From: CAVYXF01 sp963772335 | GTDB lineage: Bacteria; Pseudomonadota; Alphaproteobacteria; Rhizobiales; Rhodomicrobiaceae | Length of the DNA: 64,000 bases | Reading direction: 5' to 3' | NCBI GenBank assembly: GCA_963772335.1 | Contig: CAVYXF010000010.1 | Coordinates: 124,001-188,000 of the forward strand | Made by a program: the position numbers and the translations under genes | Shown here: positions 26,756 through 34,744 of the stretch, in pieces | How the letters are laid out: each line of letters begins with the position of its first letter | Numbering within the stretch: the stretch's first letter is position 1 | Notes under the pieces: model-generated | Database searches by the model: none | What the model was told of the DNA's origin: nothing | The model's input: only the letters and a program-made list of their open reading frames with translations

Positions 26756-27166
26756 ATGTCAGAGCGGAACAAGGCGCATATACGGCGCGTGATCGAGGAG
26801 GTCTACAATCGCGGAGAGCTCGGCGTCGTCGACGAGGTGGCGACGAGTGACCTGGTCATCCACACCTCCTCCCAAGACATTCGCGGGCGCGAAGGCGCGA
26901 AGCAATACGTCGCAGCCCTGCGCGCGGGGTTCCCGGACCTTCACTTCACTATCGAGGATCAGGTCGCTGAGGCGGATATGGTGGTGACCCGCTGGACCGC
27001 CCGCGGAACCCATGTGGGAGAGTTCCAGGGCCTTCCCGCAACAGGCAAGGAAGTCCGGCTGGCTGGAACCGACATCGACCGCGTTGTCGGCGGCAAGGTC
27101 GTGGAATGCTGGGTGCATGTGGATGAGCTCGGCTTGTTGCGGCAGCTCGGCGTTGTCGCGGCCTGA
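26756..27166 (+). CDS. SnoaL-like ester cyclase family protein
   Basis: A 136-residue protein of the NTF2-like/SnoaL polyketide-cyclase superfamily. Typical segments are NKAHIRRVIEEVYNRGEL, FPDLHFTIEDQVAEADMVV and RWTARGTHVGEFQGLPATGK, ending with the usual strand CWVHVDELGLLRQLG. It has the family's normal length and AGGAGAGAG before ATG 26756. It lies 24 bp upstream of the FAD monooxygenase gene in a probable two-gene unit behind a LuxR-type regulator. Members may cyclise, isomerise or hydrolyse small molecules; no substrate can be assigned. Confidence 0.87.
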   Translation: MSERNKAHIRRVIEEVYNRGELGVVDEVATSDLVIHTSSQDIRGREGAKQYVAALRAGFPDLHFTIEDQVAEADMVVTRWTARGTHVGEFQGLPATGKEVRLAGTDIDRVVGGKVVECWVHVDELGLLRQLGVVAA

Positions 27167-27190
27167 GCGACAGAAGCAAGGGAAATCGTG

Positions 27191-28393
27191 ATGGCCAACC
27201 CTTTCGATGTCATCATCGTGGGCGCACGCTGCGCTGGCTCGCCGACGGCGATGTTGCTGGCTCGGACGGGGTATCGGGTTCTCGTTCTCGATCGCGCCAG
27301 CTTTCCCAGCGACACGGTTTCCACGCACATCCTGCACCCGCGTGGCGTAGGAGCACTTTCCAGGTGGGGTCTTCTCGATGGCCTGGCAGAGACCGGATGC
27401 CCGCCGATCCACAACTACGCCTTCGACTTCGGGCCGTTCACGCTCGCAGGCGCGCCAGGTTCGAGAGACGCACCGGTCGCGTACTGCCCCAGGCGAACGA
27501 TTCTCGACAAGCTGCTGGTCGACGCCGCAGCTCAATCCGGCGCGGAGATCCGCGAAGGCTTCGCCGTCGAGGAGGTCTTATTCGAAGACGGCCGTGTTGT
27601 CGGCATAAGGGGCCGGTCTAAGCGCGGCGAAGCCATCATCGAGCGCGCGCGGATTGTCGTCGGCGCCGATGGCAGACGCTCCTATGTTGCCGAGGCAGTT
27701 CGGCCCGAATGCTATGACGAGAAGCCCGCCTTGCTTGCCGGGTACTATACCTATTGGAGCGGGCTGCCGATGCACGGCCGGTTCGAAACATACATCCGCG
27801 ATAAACGAGGATTTGCAGCCGCTCCGACCCATGACGATCTAACAATGGTCATCGTTGGTTGGCCTTCCTCCGAATTTGCGGAAAACAAAAAGGACATCGA
27901 AGGCAACTATCTCAAGACGATCGCGCTTGCGCCGGTTTTCGCCGACCGCTTACGCAACGCGTGGCGGGAGGCGCCGTTCGCCGGCGCCACAGTGCCCAAC
28001 TATTTCCGCAAGCCCTACGGCCCTGGTTGGGTGCTGGTGGGTGATGCCGGCTACAATAGAGATTTCATTACAGGACAAGGCATAATGGATGCCTTCCATG
28101 ACGCCGAACTCTGTGTAGCTGCGCTGGATAAGGTCTTCTCCGGAACGGAAACATTCGACGCGGCGATGGGTGCCTACCAGCACGCCCGCGACGCTCGGGT
28201 GAAGGCTATGTACGACTTCACTTGTCAGCTCGCGACGCTCGAACCCCCGCCACCCGAAATGCAGCAACTCCTGCACGCATGTCATGGCAATCAGGAGGCT
28301 ATGGACGGGTTCGCGCGGATGAACGCCGGGACGATATCACCTGCAGAGTTCTTCGCGCCAGAGAACGTCAATGCGATTACAACCAGCGGATAG
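27191..28393 (+). CDS. FAD-dependent monooxygenase/oxidoreductase
   Basis: A 400-residue flavoprotein of the PHBH-like group. The FAD P-loop is VGARCAGSPTAMLLA at about 11-25, with GADGRRS near 158-164 and the ribityl motif LVGDAGYNRDFITGQGI near 280. ATG 27191 has AAGGGAAA upstream; a GTG codon directly precedes it. It follows the SnoaL-like gene by 24 bp. Together the two would oxidise and rearrange a hydrophobic or aromatic compound, and the LuxR/TPR protein would control them. The substrate is unknown. Confidence 0.87.
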   Translation: MANPFDVIIVGARCAGSPTAMLLARTGYRVLVLDRASFPSDTVSTHILHPRGVGALSRWGLLDGLAETGCPPIHNYAFDFGPFTLAGAPGSRDAPVAYCPRRTILDKLLVDAAAQSGAEIREGFAVEEVLFEDGRVVGIRGRSKRGEAIIERARIVVGADGRRSYVAEAVRPECYDEKPALLAGYYTYWSGLPMHGRFETYIRDKRGFAAAPTHDDLTMVIVGWPSSEFAENKKDIEGNYLKTIALAPVFADRLRNAWREAPFAGATVPNYFRKPYGPGWVLVGDAGYNRDFITGQGIMDAFHDAELCVAALDKVFSGTETFDAAMGAYQHARDARVKAMYDFTCQLATLEPPPPEMQQLLHACHGNQEAMDGFARMNAGTISPAEFFAPENVNAITTSG

Positions 28394-28851
28394 GCAGCGA
28401 GGCCACGTAATCTCAGGTCGGCGAGCGACCGTTTTGGACGCACATAAGTCGGGTCGCGAGGGCTCAGCCGGGCCAACGGAAATGCTCCGCCGCTCCACCC
28501 CCGCTAGGATTTGCAGGCTTTGCGAAAACCTCGGCCGTCCGTTTGCTCTATGTCTCTTACGAGGCGCCAGCTGCTATCCCGGTTCAGAGCCGCAATGGCA
28601 GGTTCTGGGCCGAGGGCCGATCCTCTGGCCTCACCTCGACTTATCGGATATCGCCAGCATCTTCGTTCAAGGTTGAGGTTCGGACCGCGAATCCCGTGGC
28701 TAAAAGAGACGAGGTCACGTTGTCGGGGGCAGCGCCGGTCGTTCGTCCTATGGATGCAAAGCGCACGAACCGGACAACAAATCATGAGAAAGATCGCCGC
28801 AATCACGCACTTACCTCTCGACCGCGTCCCGCAATCACCCGGAGCCTTCCA
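28394..28851. other. 458-bp stretch without recognisable gene
   Basis: Between the FAD monooxygenase and the glutathione S-transferase remnant several short frames are open on both strands. None shows a ribosome binding site with family-like protein sequence. I see no tRNA, IS end or clear terminator. It may hold degraded coding sequence. Confidence 0.4.
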
Positions 28852-29503
28852 ATGATCCCTACCATCACCGCCTTTGAACGGTCGCCCGACCGTGGCCAGG
28901 GGCTAGCGCGTGACATGCGCGTTCGCTGGGCACTTGAAGAAGTGGGCCAGCCTTACGAGGTTCGGCTCCTTTCGTTCCGTGAGATGAAGGAACCCGCGCA
29001 CCTGGCGAGTCATCCGTTCGGGCAAATTCCGACCTATGAAGAAGGCAATCTCGCTTTGTTCGAAGTCGGGGGCGATCGTGTTCCATCTCGCGCAGCGCCA
29101 TAGAGGGCTGCTGCCAGACCACGCAGATGCTAGGGCGCGCGCGATCACATGGATGTTTGCCGCAGTGAGCACGATGGAGCCGCCGATCGTTGATCGTGAA
29201 ATCGTAAGCCTCCTGGAGCACGAGGAGACCTGGTACGAGCAGCGCCTGCGTGCCGTCGAAGATCGCATCCGTGGCCGGCTCGGCGAACTTTCCGCTCGCC
29301 TTGGCGATGCCGACTGGCTCGATGGCGCGTTCAGCGCGGGCGACCTTATGATGGTGGAGGTGCTGCTCCGGCTCAGCGGATCGGGTCTACTGGAGGAATA
29401 TCCCAAGCTTTCCGCCTATGTCGCCCGCGGCGAAGCGCGGCCGGCCTTCAAGCGTGCTTTCGACGCTCAATTGGCGGTGTTCATCGCCGCATCGACCGGC
29501 TGA
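28852..29503 (+). pseudogene. Glutathione S-transferase family gene, frameshifted
   Basis: From ATG 28852 the frame gives the thioredoxin-like N-domain of a GST (RWALEEVGQPYEVRLLSF, HPFGQIPTYEEGNLALFE). It then breaks at about 29060-29068, where an extra base shifts reading. The other frame continues with SGAIVFHLAQRH and the helical C-domain (WLDGAFSAGDLMMVEVLLRL, RPAFKRAFDAQLAVF) to the stop at 29503. Removing one base gives a normal ~217-residue protein with the conserved glutamate/serine (ESGAI) for glutathione. The lesion may be genuine or a sequencing error. Confidence 0.83.
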
Positions 29504-29636
29504 ACACGGCCGCTCTGGGTCGCTTTGGGCAACGGCGCGAATGTCCGGGGGTAGGCGGCTGATGCGACCGAGCATGTCCGGAAAGGGATCAACCGGTAGC
29601 CTTCACTCCTGCGAAGGACAGCTTTGAGGCGAGCCC

Positions 29637-31178
29637 GTGTGAAAACGTCGGGACGCAAGGATCGAGCAGACAGGAGTTGCCTGCACCCGCTGGCTCAGGC
29701 CGCCAGCGCTGTGCGCAGCTTCCCAATACCGAGTGTCGCCATGATCCGCCGGAGGTTATAGGCAAGTACATGCAGGCTCATTTCGGTTCGCACGGCTTTT
29801 AAGCCTTTGCACAGGAAGTGGGTTGCCCCCATCGAGGCTTTGATGGTCGAGAAGGGGTGCTCGGCAGTCTCACGCCGGATCGCCATGGCGTCGATTGCCT
29901 CCATTCGAGAGGTCATTGCCTCGACAAGGCTCTCGTGCTCCCAACGTCTGACGCGGCGCTGCTTTCCCGTCGTGCACTGACTTTTCATCGGACAGGTCGG
30001 GCAGGCGGTGCACCAGTAAGTGGACATGGTGAGATCGCCTTCCGTGCTGTCGTAGCGGTGCGTGAGGATTTGCCCGGCCGGGCAGCGATAGGTGTTTTCT
30101 TCAGGCAGATAGACGAACGCCTCCTTGCCGAAACGTCCCTCGGCTTTGGCGTTGGAGGTGTTCGTTCGGGGCGTGAGCGCAGTCACGCCAATGTCTCGGC
30201 AAGAGAGCAGGTCGGGGCCGCGATAATAGCCGGGGTCGGCAATGGCCTCGATCGTCTCGAAACCGAGGGCCTCCTTGGCCATCGCCGCCATCTTCGGCAA
30301 CTGCCCGCGATCGACGACCTGGTTCGTGACCTCATGGGCAATGATGAGGTGATGCTCGGTGTCGACGGCGGTCTGCACATTGTAGCCGACGACACCGGTC
30401 AGGCGATCGCCGATCACCATGAGCCGCGTGTCAGGATCGGTGAGCGAAACCTGTTTGTCGGGCGCGGCGTCGACGGCGGCTTCCAAGGCCTTGAGCTTTT
30501 GCATCTGCGCTTTCAGCTGGACCAGTTTCTCGCGCAAACGCTTGCTGCCGGATTCCACCCCCATGCTTTCCTGGCGATCCGCAGCATCGAGCGCGGTCAG
30601 ATAACGCGCAATCGTTTCGCTGAGGTGAGCCAGGCGCGTCTTCACCTTGCCCCGCGTGAAATTCTTGTCGCGGGCGTTCACACCCTTGAATTTACTGCCG
30701 TCGATGGCCGCAATCGGCCGCGTGAACAGGCCAAGATTGCGGCAGATGACGATGAACTGCGCGCAGGCCGCACAGATCGCAGCGCCATTGTCGCGCCGGA
30801 AATCGGCGATGGTTTTGAAGTCCGGCGCAAGGCGCCCGGTCAGCCACATCAGCTCGACATTGCGCTGGCATTCGCGTTCCAGCCGCCGGCTCGATTGGAT
30901 GCGGTTGAGATAGCCGTAGATGTAGAGTTTCAGCAGCGTTGCGGGATGATAGCTCGGCCGACCGGTTGCAGCTGGCACGATCGCAAAGCCGAGCGCGCCA
31001 AGATCCAGCGCTTCGACGAATGCCTCTATGATCCGCGCCTGATTGTCCGCATCGACATAATCCTCCAAAGAGGCTGGCAGAAGAGAAGTCTGAGCGCGGT
31101 CCTCGCCCTGGACAAAGCGATGCATGAAACCCTCCTCGATGGAAGATCCCACGCTGCCATGATTTGGCGTTTTCACAC
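29637..31178 (-). mobile_element. IS1182-family insertion sequence, apparently complete
   Basis: The transposase gene is flanked by an 11-bp perfect terminal inverted repeat, GTGTGAAAACG at 29637-29647 and CGTTTTCACAC at 31168-31178. The element would be about 1.54 kb, normal for IS1182. The right-hand repeat lies some 40 bp upstream of the transposase start and the left 48 bp beyond its stop. I see no convincing target duplication in the flanking bases. It separates the LuxR/GST region from the RpiR/TRAP module. Confidence 0.8.
29695..31125 (-). CDS. IS1182-family transposase
   Basis: A 476-residue DDE transposase. The N-terminal DUF772-type domain reads RPSYHPATLLKLYIYGYLNR and the catalytic core reads IAAIDGSKFKGVNARDKN (first Asp), then VDTEHHLIIAHEVTNQ and IADPGYYRG (second Asp). 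The C-terminal part holds the Cys-rich motif (YWCTACPTCPMKSQC) and RRETAEHPFSTIKASMG with the final Glu. ATG 31125 (MHRFVQGED) fits the family start; the 17 residues further upstream reach into the terminal repeat. It is full length with no internal stop, so the element may be active. Confidence 0.9.
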   Translation of the reverse strand: MHRFVQGEDRAQTSLLPASLEDYVDADNQARIIEAFVEALDLGALGFAIVPAATGRPSYHPATLLKLYIYGYLNRIQSSRRLERECQRNVELMWLTGRLAPDFKTIADFRRDNGAAICAACAQFIVICRNLGLFTRPIAAIDGSKFKGVNARDKNFTRGKVKTRLAHLSETIARYLTALDAADRQESMGVESGSKRLREKLVQLKAQMQKLKALEAAVDAAPDKQVSLTDPDTRLMVIGDRLTGVVGYNVQTAVDTEHHLIIAHEVTNQVVDRGQLPKMAAMAKEALGFETIEAIADPGYYRGPDLLSCRDIGVTALTPRTNTSNAKAEGRFGKEAFVYLPEENTYRCPAGQILTHRYDSTEGDLTMSTYWCTACPTCPMKSQCTTGKQRRVRRWEHESLVEAMTSRMEAIDAMAIRRETAEHPFSTIKASMGATHFLCKGLKAVRTEMSLHVLAYNLRRIMATLGIGKLRTALAA

Positions 31179-31380
31179 AGCCTCAGGCGCGAACGGGAGT
31201 GATGCAGGAAGCCCCTCAGTAGGAGGAGGTCGTCTGCGTCCAAGACGGTCGGCTGGAGCTAGGCGTCCGCGGGTGAGAACCGAGCGGACGCGCGCTTTTT
31301 CCTCGTTCGGCTGTTCCTCTGAACCATCATTTCCGGCCAGGGCATTGCGGTCGGAAACAATCAACTCGCTGGCGCTTATA

Positions 31381-31396
31381 TGAAACAAATGTTGCA
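31381..31396. promoter_or_regulatory. Candidate RpiR operator upstream of the aminotransferase module
   Basis: An imperfect palindrome TGAAACA-AA-TGTTGCA (six of seven positions paired) ends 29 bp before the RpiR-type start. MurR/RpiR proteins usually bind such TGAAA/TTTCA-like dyads in front of their own genes, so autoregulation is likely. Confidence 0.45.
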
Positions 31397-31425
31397 AGAC
31401 GCGCCTGGAGGCCCTATTCAAAATC

Positions 31426-32313
31426 ATGTTCGACGGGCGCCTTGCGAAGCAACTGAAGGCGGAGTTTGATCAGTTGCCGCCGCAGCTGAAGGAGGCCGCG
31501 CGCTGGGTCATCGACAACCCCGCCGATGTCGCCTTGCTGACAACGCGCGAACAGGCGCGCCGCGCCGGTGTCACCGCAGCGACGATGACCCGCCTGGCTC
31601 AGCGCTTCGGGCTCAAGGGCTATGACGATATCCGCAAACGCTATGCGGCGGCAGTGCGCAAGCGTCCGGAGAGCTTTCATGGCCGCGCGCGGGAATTGCT
31701 GGAGCGGCACGGTAATGAGGGGGATGCCGCGCTGGCTCATGACATCTTCTCCTCCATGACGCAGCATCTGCAGGCGCTTTCATCGCCTGCAGCGATCCGG
31801 CAAATCACCGCCGCGGCAGAGATGATCGCTGAGGCCGATCATGTGTTCTGCTTCGGCCAGCGCTCCACCTTCGCCGTCGCTTTCATCTTCCACTATGTCC
31901 GCTCGCTGTTCGGCTCGAAGTCGGTCCTGGTCGATGGACCCGGCGCCACCGGCCGCGATGTCCTGCGCAGCATCGGGCCCAGCGACGTCATGCTCGCCAT
32001 CGCCGTCGATCCCTACAATCGCGAGACCGTCGAGACGGCGCGCTATGTGAAGACGCGGGGCGCGCGCGTGGTTGCCGTCACGGACAGTGACGTCTCGCCG
32101 CTCGCCGCCATTGCCGACCGCGCAATCCTGATCCGGACGGAGTCGCCGTCCTTCTTCCACAGCATGAGCTCTGCATTCGCGGTCGTGGAGTGCCTTGCCG
32201 CGCTTGTCGCCGCCCGCCGCGGCGAGGAGACCCTGTCCGCGCTCTCCGACAGCGAGCGGCAGCTCGCCGCTTTCAATACCTACCTCGTCAAAAAGAAGAG
32301 AAAGAGTACGTGA
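31426..32313 (+). CDS. MurR/RpiR-family transcriptional regulator
   Basis: A 295-residue regulator with an N-terminal RpiR helix-turn-helix (about 20-70, TTREQARRAGVTAATMTRLA then QRFGLKGYDDIRK) and a C-terminal SIS sugar-phosphate-binding domain (VFCFGQRSTFAVAFIFHY, VMLAIAVDPYNRETVE, ARVVAVTDSDVSPLA). It begins 30 bp after a palindrome and ends 2 bp before the aminotransferase ATG. It should regulate the aminotransferase and TRAP genes. RpiR proteins of this branch often sit with amino-acid rather than sugar genes. Confidence 0.9.
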   Translation: MFDGRLAKQLKAEFDQLPPQLKEAARWVIDNPADVALLTTREQARRAGVTAATMTRLAQRFGLKGYDDIRKRYAAAVRKRPESFHGRARELLERHGNEGDAALAHDIFSSMTQHLQALSSPAAIRQITAAAEMIAEADHVFCFGQRSTFAVAFIFHYVRSLFGSKSVLVDGPGATGRDVLRSIGPSDVMLAIAVDPYNRETVETARYVKTRGARVVAVTDSDVSPLAAIADRAILIRTESPSFFHSMSSAFAVVECLAALVAARRGEETLSALSDSERQLAAFNTYLVKKKRKST

Positions 32314-32315
32314 TC

Positions 32316-33641
32316 ATGACCCATGTGCTGCACCGCCAGCTCGGACACGACTACCCCGCCGCCATGCGCGGCCGGGGCGTCATGATCCGCGATGCTGCGG
32401 GTAAGAAATATATCGACGCCTCGGGCGGTGCGGCGGTGTCCTGTCTCGGCCACTCCGATCCGGACGTGCTCGCCGCGATGCGTGCCCAGCTCGATGAACT
32501 GGACTATGCCCATACCGGCTTCTTCACCACCCCCGCCGCGGAGGAACTCGCCGATGAGCTCGTAAGGCGCGCGCCGGCAGGCATCGGCTATGCGCATTTC
32601 ACCAGCGGCGGATCGGAGGCGGTCGAGGCCGGCCTCAAGCTGGCGCGGCAGTATTTCGTCGAGCGCGGCGAGCCGCAGCGGCGCTATTTCATTGGGCGCC
32701 GGCAAGGCTACCATGGCAACACGCTCGGGGCGCTGTCGGTCGGCGGCAATTTGTGGCGGCGCCGGATGTTCGCGCCGATCCTGCTCGATGCGCACCATGT
32801 TTCGCCCTGTTACGAATATCGGGGCCGTCATGCGGACGAGACGCCGGAAGCCTATGGCGAGCGCCTCGCCAGGGAGCTCGCGGACAAGATCGACGAGCTT
32901 GGCGGCGAGAATGTCATCGCTTTCATCGCCGAGACGGTAGTCGGCGCAACGCTCGGCGCCGTCCCAGCCGTGCCGGGCTATTTCAAGCGCGTGCGCGAGA
33001 TCTGCGATAAGCATGGCATTCTGCTGATCCTCGATGAGGTGATGTGCGGCATGGGACGCACCGGCACCCTGCATGCCTGCGAGCAGGAGGGGATCGCACC
33101 CGACATGATGACCGTCGCCAAAGGGCTAGGCGGCGGCTATGTGCCGATCGGCGCCCTGCTCGTGAACGGCAAGATCGTCGATACCCTCGCCGAAGGCTCC
33201 GGCTTTTTCCAGCACGGCCACACCTATATGGGACACCCGCTTTCCTGCGCCGCAGCACTTGCGGTGCAACGCGTGATCCAGCGCGACAACCTGCTCGCCA
33301 ATGTCCGCGAGATGGGCGCGCATCTCGCCCGGCGGCTCGGCGAGCGCTTCGGCAACCATCCCTTCATCGGCGATGTGCGCGGGCGCGGGCTGTTCCAGGC
33401 TGTCGAACTCGTCGCCGATCGCTCAAGCAAGGAGCCCTTCGATCCGGCACGCAAGCTCCACGCCAGGATCAAGCAGCAGGGGATGGAGCGTGGGCTGATG
33501 GTCTATCCGATGGGCGGCACCATCGACGGCGCACGCGGCGACCATGTGCTGCTCGCCCCGCCCTTCATCATCGATGCGGCAACGATTGATACCATAGTCG
33601 AACGTCTCGGTGATGCGATTGATGCAGCGATCGCGGCATAA
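32316..33641 (+). CDS. Class III aminotransferase (aspartate aminotransferase family)
   Basis: A 441-residue PLP enzyme of the omega-amino acid/acetylornithine-type class. It has the cofactor segment TSGGSEAVEAGLKLAR, the aspartate in LLILDEVMCGMGRTG and the Schiff-base lysine in TVAKGLGGGY around residue 270, followed by HTYMGHPLSCAAALAV. ATG 32316 lies 2 bp after the RpiR-type stop. It would deaminate a compound brought in by the TAXI-TRAP transporter downstream. Diaminobutyrate, beta-alanine or taurine-like substrates are possible; none can be chosen from sequence. Confidence 0.92.
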   Translation: MTHVLHRQLGHDYPAAMRGRGVMIRDAAGKKYIDASGGAAVSCLGHSDPDVLAAMRAQLDELDYAHTGFFTTPAAEELADELVRRAPAGIGYAHFTSGGSEAVEAGLKLARQYFVERGEPQRRYFIGRRQGYHGNTLGALSVGGNLWRRRMFAPILLDAHHVSPCYEYRGRHADETPEAYGERLARELADKIDELGGENVIAFIAETVVGATLGAVPAVPGYFKRVREICDKHGILLILDEVMCGMGRTGTLHACEQEGIAPDMMTVAKGLGGGYVPIGALLVNGKIVDTLAEGSGFFQHGHTYMGHPLSCAAALAVQRVIQRDNLLANVREMGAHLARRLGERFGNHPFIGDVRGRGLFQAVELVADRSSKEPFDPARKLHARIKQQGMERGLMVYPMGGTIDGARGDHVLLAPPFIIDAATIDTIVERLGDAIDAAIAA

Positions 33642-33703
33642 GTCGCGGTAAGGTCTTCTAAACCGCCCCCGAGATCATCGGGGCCAAATCAAGGAGCAGG
33701 GAT

Positions 33704-34678
33704 ATGCTGAAAGCGCGAATGACGTCAGTAGCAATGCTAGCGGCGGCGCTGGCCTTTGCCGGACTTGCCGAACCCGCCGGCGCCCAGCAGAAATTCATCA
33801 CTATCGGCACGGGCGGCGTCACCGGCGTCTATTATGCCGTGGGCGGCGCGATCTGCCGGCTGATGAACAAGGACCGGCAGACGACTGGCATCCGCTGCTC
33901 GGTGGAGTCCACCGGCGGCTCGGTTTTCAATGTCAACGCCATCAAATCCGGCGAGCTGGATTTCGGCCTCTCGCAATCCGACGTCCAGTACAATGCGTCG
34001 AAGGGCGAGGCACAGTTCAAGGACGGCGCCATTTCCGACCTGCGCGCCGTGTTCTCGGTGCATCCGGAGCCGTTCACCGTGCTGGCGCGTCCCGATGCGG
34101 GCATCACCAAGTTCGAGGATTTCAAGGGCAAGCGCTTCAATGTCGGCAATCCCGGCTCGGGCACGCGCGCCTCGATGGAGCAGCTGCTTCAGCAGATGGG
34201 CTGGACGCTCACCGACTTCTCGCTCGCGGCCGAGCTGAAGGCTGATGAGCAGGGCACGGCGCTTTGCGACAATAAGATCGACGGCTTCTTCTATGGCGTC
34301 GGCCACCCCTCCGCCGCCATCCAGGACCCGACTACGGCCTGCGGCGCCAAGCTCATTCCGCTGACCGGCAAGGCCGTCGATGCGCTCGTGGCCAAATACC
34401 CCTATTACGCCGAGGCGACTATTCCCGGCGGGATGTACAAGAACAATCCGGAGCCGACCAAGACTTACGGCGTGCTCGCCACCGTCGTGAGCTCCGCCAA
34501 AGTCTCCGATGACGTGGTCTACACGCTGGTCAAGTCGGTGTTCGAGAACTTCGACGAGTTCAAGAAGCTGCACCCGGCCTTTGCCAATCTCGATGCCAAG
34601 GCGATGATCAAGAATGGCCTCTCCGCCCCGATGCATCCCGGCGCGGTGAAGTACTACAAGGAAAAGGGCTGGATGTAA
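33704..34678 (+). CDS. TAXI-family TRAP transporter solute-binding protein
   Basis: A 324-residue periplasmic receptor with a signal peptide (residues 1-27, cleavage after PAGA). The TAXI signature is ITIGTGGVTGVYYAVGGAIC with SVESTGGSVFNVNAIKSGEL and the mid-protein VGNPGSGTRASMEQLL. It lies 62 bp after the aminotransferase and 66 bp before the membrane component, with AAGGAG upstream. TAXI receptors bind glutamate, other amino acids or carboxylates and feed a fused 4TM/12TM channel. Confidence 0.93.
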   Translation: MLKARMTSVAMLAAALAFAGLAEPAGAQQKFITIGTGGVTGVYYAVGGAICRLMNKDRQTTGIRCSVESTGGSVFNVNAIKSGELDFGLSQSDVQYNASKGEAQFKDGAISDLRAVFSVHPEPFTVLARPDAGITKFEDFKGKRFNVGNPGSGTRASMEQLLQQMGWTLTDFSLAAELKADEQGTALCDNKIDGFFYGVGHPSAAIQDPTTACGAKLIPLTGKAVDALVAKYPYYAEATIPGGMYKNNPEPTKTYGVLATVVSSAKVSDDVVYTLVKSVFENFDEFKKLHPAFANLDAKAMIKNGLSAPMHPGAVKYYKEKGWM

Positions 34679-34744
34679 TCACTTAGGAGGGGCGGCGCGC
34701 CGCCCTTCTCGCCGCCGCGCGAATGCCAGCGGGAAGGAAGCCGC

